Under the pieces are notes generated by a model. It was not told the DNA's origin and made no database searches. It saw only the letters and a list, made by a program, of their open reading frames with translations. A program made the position numbers and the translations under genes. Positions 58,297 to 64,000 of a DNA stretch of 64,000 nt are shown one piece after another. The stretch is taken from contig NZ_WKJL01000012.1 in assembly GCF_009674565.1 (NCBI RefSeq), forward strand, positions 124,001-188,000, given 5' to 3'. Source of the DNA: Duganella aquatilis. Lineage in GTDB: Bacteria > Pseudomonadota > Gammaproteobacteria > Burkholderiales > Burkholderiaceae_D. How positions within the stretch are numbered: position 1 is the stretch's first letter; every line of letters begins with the position of its first letter.

Positions 58297-60462
58297 TCAG
58301 ACCTTGCGGCGGCGCTGGGCCACTGCTCCGATAGCTGCCAGCCCGGCGAACATCATGGCGTAACTGGATGGCTCTGGCACTGCTGCGGCCATGAAGTTCA
58401 GCTGCAGATCGTTGCCGGACACGCCAACGCTCCAGACTCCGCCCAGCAGCGCGTTGTTAAAGCCGGTGGTATCGAGCAGGAATTCGTTGGCCGCGTAGCC
58501 GCTGATGCCGGCGGTGGCGGTCGCCAGCGTGTAGCTGTAGTTGTGCTTCGCATCGAAATTGAAGACGTTGCCCGCGCTGTTATCCGCCATCAACGATTGC
58601 AGGCGGATGGTAATGGGATTGCTGCCGCTGCCCACCAGCGTCAGGGTGCCGTTCACCGATAGAAAATCGTAGCCTATGCCTGCCGCGCCGTTCGCATCGT
58701 TGAGTTGCCAGAGATAGGTACTGCCGTCGGCGAAGGTCGTGTCGCCGGCATTGAGCTGCCCCGGCGAATTACCCGGCGCAAGCGTGCCCTTCAGGTTCAA
58801 CGTGCCGATGGTGCCGCTGCCGCTCAGTGTCGCGCCTTGGGCGACCGTGAACGCGCTGGAGCTGGCGCTGCCATTGATGCGCAGCTCGCCGGCATTCACC
58901 AGCGTTGCGCCCGTGTAGGTGTTGGTGCCGCTCAGAACCTGGACGCCGCTGCCCACCTTGGTCACATTGATCGCGCCTTGGATAGTGCCACTGTACTTGC
59001 TGGTGTCGTTATCGAAGTCCATGGTCAGCGTAGCAGGGGCAGTGCCGGAGTTCTTGATGGTGCCCGCGCCGTTGCCTGCCGATGCGACCTTGCCGAAAGT
59101 GGTGTTCAAGCCGCGCAGGTCCAGCGTACCACCACCTCCAGCGGAGTTGTCAAAGGTCAGCGTGCTCTTGCGGGTGGTGGCTTCGGCGGTGTAAATCTGG
59201 AGCTGGGCGTTCTTCTTGAGAATGATGTCGGCGCCAGTCACCGTACCGGCGTCACGCGCGACCAGGATACTGTTATCAGTGAAGGTCAGCTTGCCACTCG
59301 TCAATGTGCCTGTTTGAACGTTATTGATAAATCCGCCATCGCCTGCGTGGGTCAGCAGAACCATATTGCCGGCGAAAGTGATCGCGGTGTCCGGCGTAGC
59401 CACCTGGAGGTTATCGAGTTGGAGACTGTTGGCGGCCGAGGCGGAAGTAAAGGTATAACCGCTGCTGTTGACGGCCAGTCGCCGACCAAAACCTGCCGCA
59501 CTAAGCGTTACGGTGCCTGGCGTGCCGCCGAAAGTTGCACCGCCATTGACGCCAAAGGTTCCCGCCCAGTTACCGCTTCCGCCGCCCCAGGTATAGGCAT
59601 TCGTCATAGGATTCAGAACGTCTCCCGACGCCATATAGTAGGCGTAGGTGCCAGCAGTGGCCGGGGCGGTGTTTGAACCTTTGGCAATATTGGAAAAATT
59701 ATTGAGGTTTGTCACCATATAGGAACTCAGACCACCCTGTCCATTATAGTTATTACCATAGCCGTCTTGGTATCCGTAGTTGGCATAAAGACCATTAGCG
59801 TACGCGCCAAATGCAGCCCACATACCTTGGTCGAGATACTTAAATACCGCATAGCTACGCATGCCATCCGACAAAAGTATCATTTGGAATGTGTCTGTAT
59901 TGAGCACCTGCGTTTTAGTAATAGGGTCTAGATGGCTAGCACGATAATAGAGGCTGCCCGGAGGGCCCCAGTTTAAAGGGACATGGTCCCAAGTTATTAT
60001 TTCTGCAACCGTTGGATTGAAGATCGAACCCAGACTTAGCTTTTTAATATCACTCCCCAGCGCTGACAACTGAGATGAGTCTGAAACAGTGCGGTACCAG
60101 ACGTTGCCAGTGTTGCTGGTATCCAGATCCGCGAAATACGGTGCGATGATCGGAGGTAGCCCTGCAGTAGGGAAAAAGCTCGGCTGGTATTCAGTGCTAT
60201 TCAAACCTCTGGTAAAAGAGACCGCGCCATTAGTGTTTACAAACAAGCTATCGTAATTATGGGAAAAAAACGCTGCCCGCAATGAGGAACCTGCGATACC
60301 TTGTCCACCCAAACTGACTTGAGCGAAACAATCGTCGCATGAAGTCAAGCGGCTATCGCCAGCGGCAGTTCCGTAGTTATAGAAAACCGCGCCGCCTTGC
60401 GCTGCGCCTGAAAAGGCCAGGGTGACCAGCAGTGATAGCTGAGTGAGGCGCGGTAGCGGCAT
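58297..60462 (-). CDS. NIDO-domain, autotransporter-repeat and PEP-CTERM fusion protein
   Basis: A 721-residue exported protein. Signal peptide MPLPRLTQLSLLVTLAFSGA; a NIDO-like domain at about residues 70-190 (LFVNTNGAVSFTRGLN, PPIIAPYFADLDTSNTGNVW); a beta-helix-like middle of repeated turns; an autotransporter-associated beta-strand repeat near residues 495-545 (LSGTNTYTGATLVNAGELRI); and a PEP-CTERM end VPEPSSYAMMFAGLAAIGAV and QRRRKV. Adhesion or matrix function is inferred. It is transcribed opposite to the other PEP-CTERM genes. Confidence 0.9.
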   Translation of the reverse strand: MPLPRLTQLSLLVTLAFSGAAQGGAVFYNYGTAAGDSRLTSCDDCFAQVSLGGQGIAGSSLRAAFFSHNYDSLFVNTNGAVSFTRGLNSTEYQPSFFPTAGLPPIIAPYFADLDTSNTGNVWYRTVSDSSQLSALGSDIKKLSLGSIFNPTVAEIITWDHVPLNWGPPGSLYYRASHLDPITKTQVLNTDTFQMILLSDGMRSYAVFKYLDQGMWAAFGAYANGLYANYGYQDGYGNNYNGQGGLSSYMVTNLNNFSNIAKGSNTAPATAGTYAYYMASGDVLNPMTNAYTWGGGSGNWAGTFGVNGGATFGGTPGTVTLSAAGFGRRLAVNSSGYTFTSASAANSLQLDNLQVATPDTAITFAGNMVLLTHAGDGGFINNVQTGTLTSGKLTFTDNSILVARDAGTVTGADIILKKNAQLQIYTAEATTRKSTLTFDNSAGGGGTLDLRGLNTTFGKVASAGNGAGTIKNSGTAPATLTMDFDNDTSKYSGTIQGAINVTKVGSGVQVLSGTNTYTGATLVNAGELRINGSASSSAFTVAQGATLSGSGTIGTLNLKGTLAPGNSPGQLNAGDTTFADGSTYLWQLNDANGAAGIGYDFLSVNGTLTLVGSGSNPITIRLQSLMADNSAGNVFNFDAKHNYSYTLATATAGISGYAANEFLLDTTGFNNALLGGVWSVGVSGNDLQLNFMAAAVPEPSSYAMMFAGLAAIGAVAQRRRKV

Positions 60463-60657
60463 AGTTGGACCTTTCCCTAGTATCAGTGGAAACAGACCAC
60501 TGAAACCAAAACAATGATTGTTATTAATTAATCATTGTAATTCAACTGTCTGAGAAAGGATGTAGCGTAAACGTGCTACAAGCCGCCCACGTGGCAAGTT
60601 GCGCCTTGCTTTACCGCGAATCCCGCACACAAATCCGGGCACGGCGGGCTGAAAATG

Positions 60658-60683
60658 AAAAAGGCCAGCGTCATGGCTGGCCT
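60658..60683 (-). terminator. Terminator of tRNA-Pro
   Basis: AGGCCAGC / GCTGGCCT with a six-base loop, followed on the minus strand by TTTTT, 17 bases after the tRNA CCA end. Confidence 0.88.
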
Positions 60684-60699
60684 AAGTCGTTGATTTTGT

Positions 60700-60776
<77 letters not shown>

Positions 60777-60845
60777 ACGAACAGCTAATTATAGCAGCGG
60801 CTTTAAGTATTTGTCATGTTTGCTTCACGCCGCTAAGATGACAGC

Positions 60846-61670
60846 ATGCACGCCGCCGATCTCGAACACGCCGCCGCCCTCCTCCAACAAGCCGACCTGC
60901 TGATCGTCGCGGCGGGCGCCGGCATGGGTGTCGATTCGGGCTTGCCGGATTTTCGCGGCAACGACGGTTTCTGGAAAGCCTATCCGGCCCTCGGCCGCGC
61001 GCGCATGGAATTTACCAGCGTGGCGTCGCCCGCCACCTTCCACGACGATCCGGCGCTGGCCTGGGGCTTCTACGGCCACCGGCTCAATCTTTACCGCGAC
61101 ACCGTGCCGCACGCCGGCTTCGGCCTGCTGAAGCAATGGGGCGAGCGCATGGGGCACGGCTACGGCGTTTTCACCAGCAACGTCGACGGCCACTTCCAGA
61201 AAGCCGGCTTCGATCCGCAGCGCATCCTGGAGTGCCACGGCTCCATCCATCATCTGCAATGCCTGCAACCGTGCGGCGGCGAGATCTGGAGCGCCGACGG
61301 CTACACGCCGCAAGTCGATAACATCAACTGCCAGCTGCTCAACGCAGCGCCCACCTGCCCGCACTGCGGCGCACTGGCGCGGCCGAATATCCTGATGTTT
61401 GGCGACGGCGGCTGGAATGAAGGCCGCGCGGCGCGGCAGGAGGAAGGTCTGCGCCATCTGCTGCGCAAGGCAAGCAAACCGTTGGTGGTGGAACTGGGCG
61501 CCGGTGTGGCGATACCGTCGGTGCGCCATTTCGGCCAGAGCGTGATTCGCAACCACAACGGCCGCATGATCCGCATCAACCCGCGCGAGCCGCAGGTGGC
61601 CAGCCAGGCCGACATCGGCCTGGCTTCGGGCGCCCTCGCGGCGCTGGCCGCGATCGACACCCTGTTATAA
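60846..61670 (+). CDS. SIR2-family NAD-dependent protein deacylase
   Basis: A 274-residue sirtuin. NAD-binding motifs are AAGAGMGVDSGLPDFRGNDG and VFTSNVDGHFQKAGF; the catalytic histidine is in LECHGSIHHLQC. The zinc cysteines are CLQPC and CPHC. It removes acyl groups from lysine using NAD. Substrates are unknown. The nearest genes do not suggest a partner; it is convergent with the hydrolase at 61676, with five bases between. Confidence 0.93.
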   Translation: MHAADLEHAAALLQQADLLIVAAGAGMGVDSGLPDFRGNDGFWKAYPALGRARMEFTSVASPATFHDDPALAWGFYGHRLNLYRDTVPHAGFGLLKQWGERMGHGYGVFTSNVDGHFQKAGFDPQRILECHGSIHHLQCLQPCGGEIWSADGYTPQVDNINCQLLNAAPTCPHCGALARPNILMFGDGGWNEGRAARQEEGLRHLLRKASKPLVVELGAGVAIPSVRHFGQSVIRNHNGRMIRINPREPQVASQADIGLASGALAALAAIDTLL

Positions 61671-61675
61671 ACGAT

Positions 61676-62383
61676 TTATACCAATTTCACGGTGATCGGC
61701 GACAGGCCGGCAACCTTGCCTTCGAGGACATTGCCGCGCACCACCGCGCCCACACCTTCCGGCGTGCCGCTGAAAATCAGGTCGCCCGGCGCCAGCGTGA
61801 AGTAGGTCGACAGGTTGGCGATGGTTTCGCTGATCGACCAGATCAGCTGCGAGATGTCGGCCGACTGCTTGGTCACGCCATCCACATCCAGCTGGATCGC
61901 GGCGTGGTTGATGTCGCCCGCTTCTTCCGCGCGGTGAATCAGGCCGATCGGCGCCGAGAAGTCGAACGCCTTGCCGATTTCCCATGGACGGCCGACGTCG
62001 CGCATCTTGAATTGCAGGTCGCGGCGCGTCATGTCGAAACCGACGGCGTAGCCGAAGATGTGCGAGGCCGCATCTTCCACCGAAATATCCGCGCCGCCCT
62101 TGCCGATGGCGACCACCAGTTCGCACTCGTAGTGCAGGTTGTTGGTCTGCGGCGGATACGGCAGTTCCAGCACGCGGTTCGGCGCGGCCGGCACCACGGC
62201 TTGGGCATCGCCCGGTTTGCAGAAGAAGAATGGCGGTTCGCGGGTCGGGTCGGAACCCATTTCGCGCGCGTGGCCTGCGTAATTGCGGCCGACGCAGTAG
62301 ACGCGGCGCACAGGGAACAGGTCGGAAGTACCGGCGACCGGCAGGCCGACGATGTCATGGGCAGGAATTACGTAAGAAGTCAT
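61676..62383 (-). CDS. Fumarylacetoacetate hydrolase family protein
   Basis: A 235-residue hydrolase. Family signatures are RRVYCVGRNYAGHAREMG, metal ligands in HYECELVVAIGKGG, and VGFDMTRRDLQFKMRDVGRP and ISETIANLSTYFTLAPGDLI. The closest group by pattern is fumarylpyruvate hydrolase or acylpyruvase; the substrate is not decided. No aromatic-degradation genes lie near. No signal peptide. Confidence 0.9.
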   Translation of the reverse strand: MTSYVIPAHDIVGLPVAGTSDLFPVRRVYCVGRNYAGHAREMGSDPTREPPFFFCKPGDAQAVVPAAPNRVLELPYPPQTNNLHYECELVVAIGKGGADISVEDAASHIFGYAVGFDMTRRDLQFKMRDVGRPWEIGKAFDFSAPIGLIHRAEEAGDINHAAIQLDVDGVTKQSADISQLIWSISETIANLSTYFTLAPGDLIFSGTPEGVGAVVRGNVLEGKVAGLSPITVKLV

Positions 62384-62469
62384 GATGCGCCTATTAGCAG
62401 GATAGAGACATCACGCATGGTACAACAGCCGCCGTCCGCGTGCAGCGGCCGGAAACATTAGGAGACAAA

Positions 62470-63081
62470 TCAGGTCAGCAGCAAGGCCTTCATGGCGACG
62501 CGGTAGCCTTCCACAAGGGAGTTGCGGTCCAGCTGCGGGCGGTGCAAGGCACGGATCGGCAGGCCGTGGAACAGCGACACCATGGTGTCGATGCGGCCGT
62601 CCAGCAGCGCGTCGTCGACCGACAGGCCGCGCCGTTCGCGCTCGCGCTTGATGATCGGCCGGAACTCGGCCATCGCCGCCAGGTCGGTGGCGCGCATCGC
62701 CGCGGCGATCTTAGGATTGCGCGCGGCTTCGGCAAACATCTCCAGCGGCAGCTGGAAGTATTCCGGATCGAGGTTCTCGTCGATGTGGCGCGGCGCCTCG
62801 TCGATCATCGACTGCAGCGGATCTTCCTTGCTTCCCAGTTCGCGCAGCTGCGCCGTCACATGCTCCGCTTCCAGGTCGACGAAGGCCATGATGATGGCTT
62901 CCTTGCTGTCGAAGTAGTTGTAGATGTGGCCAGCGCTCATGCCCGCCTCTTTCGAGATCTCGGACATGCTGGCGCCATGGAAGCCACTGCGGGCAAAACA
63001 CACGGCAGCCGCCTGCAATACCTGGTTGCGCCGACTCTGTGCCCGTTCCGGGTCTGTGCGTCGTTTAACGTGGGATTTCAT
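62470..63081 (-). CDS. TetR-family transcriptional regulator
   Basis: A 203-residue regulator. The N-terminal helix-turn-helix (NQVLQAAAVCFARSGFHGAS, MSEISKEAGMSAGHIYNYFD) occupies residues 20-60, followed by a helical ligand domain. ATG 63081 (MKSHVKRRTDPERAQ) is preferred over a start 16 codons upstream. It lies 66 bases downstream of the outer-membrane efflux gene on the same strand, so it probably controls that efflux operon. Confidence 0.92.
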   Translation of the reverse strand: MKSHVKRRTDPERAQSRRNQVLQAAAVCFARSGFHGASMSEISKEAGMSAGHIYNYFDSKEAIIMAFVDLEAEHVTAQLRELGSKEDPLQSMIDEAPRHIDENLDPEYFQLPLEMFAEAARNPKIAAAMRATDLAAMAEFRPIIKRERERRGLSVDDALLDGRIDTMVSLFHGLPIRALHRPQLDRNSLVEGYRVAMKALLLT

Positions 63082-63147
63082 GGGAGCGCTCTTGAAGTGA
63101 TGAGAAAGTATAGCAGCGGACGCCGGCAAGGCGTCCGCTGCGCCGCA

Positions 63148-64000
63148 TCAGCCCTGCGGCTGTTGCGCTTGCTGCTGTGACGGCAGCTCCGGCTGCCAGC
63201 CGCCGCCCAGCACCTTGTACAGGGTGACGGCGTTGCTGGTCTTGGCCAGGCGGGTGCTGATCAGGCCTTGCTGCGCCGTGTACAGCGCGCGCTGCGACAC
63301 CAGCGCGTTCAGGTACGAGTCCGCGCCCTTGTTGTAGCGCGCCTCGTTGATGGTGTAGCTCTTCTGCGACGCCTCGACCAGCGCCTGCTGCGACGCCAGG
63401 CGTTCATCCAGCGTGCCGCGCGTGGCCAGTGCATCGGCCACTTCGCGGAACGCGGTCTGCACCGCCTTCTCGTACTGCGCCACCGAGATGTCGCGGTCGG
63501 CCTTGGCGATATTCAGGTTGGCGCGGTTGACGCCACCATCGAAGATCGGCAGGTTGATCGCCGGCGCAAAGCTCCACGTCGACGAACCGGCCTTGAACAG
63601 CCCGGACAAGGTGGTGCTGGCGCTGCCGCCGGACGCCGTCAGCGAAATGCTCGGGAAGAAGGCGGCACGCGCCACGCCGATGTTGGCGTTGGCGGCGCGC
63701 AGCGCGCGTTCCGCTTCCTGAACGTCAGGACGCGCTTGCAGCAGGTCCGACGGCAGGCCGGCCGGAATCGCGGCCAGTTGCGTCACTTCTTCCAGGTCAC
63801 CGGTCGGCAGCAGTTCCGTCGGCACGGCGCTGCCGACCAGCAGCGTCAGCGCGTTCTGGTCCAGCGCCACCTGCGCGGTGTAGACCGCCGCGTCGTTGCG
63901 CGCGGTTTCCACGCTGGTCTGCGCGTCGTACATGTCGGTGCCGGCCACCACGCCCAGGGCAAAGCGCTTCTTGCTCAGGTCATAGCTGGTCTGCTGGCTT
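63148..64000 (-). CDS. RND efflux outer-membrane factor (NodT/OprM type), 3' part only
   Basis: The last 284 or so codons; the 5' part lies beyond the right edge. The frame continues upstream of a visible internal Met ([19 protein letters not shown]). Family features: [57 protein letters not shown], a beta-barrel segment and [10 protein letters not shown] at the end. It forms the outer-membrane channel of a multidrug efflux pump. The inner-membrane and adaptor genes would lie to the right. The TetR gene follows. Confidence 0.93.
   Translation of the reverse strand, partial: SQQTSYDLSKKRFALGVVAGTDMYDAQTSVETARNDAAVYTAQVALDQNALTLLVGSAVPTELLPTGDLEEVTQLAAIPAGLPSDLLQARPDVQEAERALRAANANIGVARAAFFPSISLTASGGSASTTLSGLFKAGSSTWSFAPAINLPIFDGGVNRANLNIAKADRDISVAQYEKAVQTAFREVADALATRGTLDERLASQQALVEASQKSYTINEARYNKGADSYLNALVSQRALYTAQQGLISTRLAKTSNAVTLYKVLGGGWQPELPSQQQAQQPQG

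Overview
The window looks like the chromosome of a high-GC betaproteobacterium, most likely Oxalobacteraceae (Massilia/Duganella/Janthinobacterium type). This is inferred from the order of the TCA-cycle genes, the tandem cyanophycin synthetases next to an ABC exporter and a DUF1854 gene, and the group of PEP-CTERM proteins. No database search was possible, so family names rest on motifs and gene order read from the sequence.

Layout. 1-3178: 5' part of odhB and all of sucA (2-oxoglutarate dehydrogenase), minus strand. 3393-9172: a LysR regulator divergent from an exported MBL-fold protein, a leucine-rich-repeat/kinase fusion, a BlaI-type repressor, a PilZ protein and several unknowns. 9294-20890: central carbon metabolism (gltA, sdhE, sdhBADC, a GntR regulator, then divergently mdh, a citrate-lyase-like protein, an MliC-like exported protein and acnA). 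20936-32766: M61 peptidase/LysR pair, DUF2863 protein, a CoA-transferase/M14 carboxypeptidase/CYTH run, a lipase-like lipoprotein convergent with a patatin phospholipase, and catalase. 32964-40688: cyanophycin locus, with two synthetases divergent from an ABC exporter carrying an extra N-terminal region plus zinc ribbon, followed by DUF1854. 41086-42654: oleate hydratase. 42818-51932: beta-glucan utilisation locus (GH5, GH1, GH3, sugar MFS transporter, LacI regulator, solute-binding protein) with two matching LacI-type operators. 52018-54335: two Tad-type genes and a small membrane protein. 54349-60462: a small-gene and PEP-CTERM region with an Arc-like regulator, four intact PEP-CTERM genes and one decayed one. 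60700-64000: tRNA-Pro(GGG), a sirtuin, a fumarylacetoacetase-family hydrolase, a TetR regulator and the 3' part of an RND outer-membrane factor.

How the parts work together. The left third supplies most of the TCA cycle, with a 16-bp perfect palindrome between gntR and mdh as the probable GntR site. The cyanophycin locus would store nitrogen as Asp-Arg polymer. Its second synthetase has lost the Mur-ligase P-loop lysine and may use dipeptides. The GH locus would cleave beta-glucans outside the cytoplasm and finish them inside, under LacI control. The solute-binding gene also has a terminator-like hairpin in its leader.

No stretch longer than 300 bases lacks a gene. The longest gaps (54956-55223, 15273-15509, 60463-60699, 3179-3392) hold promoter-type sequence, and their visible elements are listed. 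No CRISPR array, insertion sequence, integrase or rRNA was seen.
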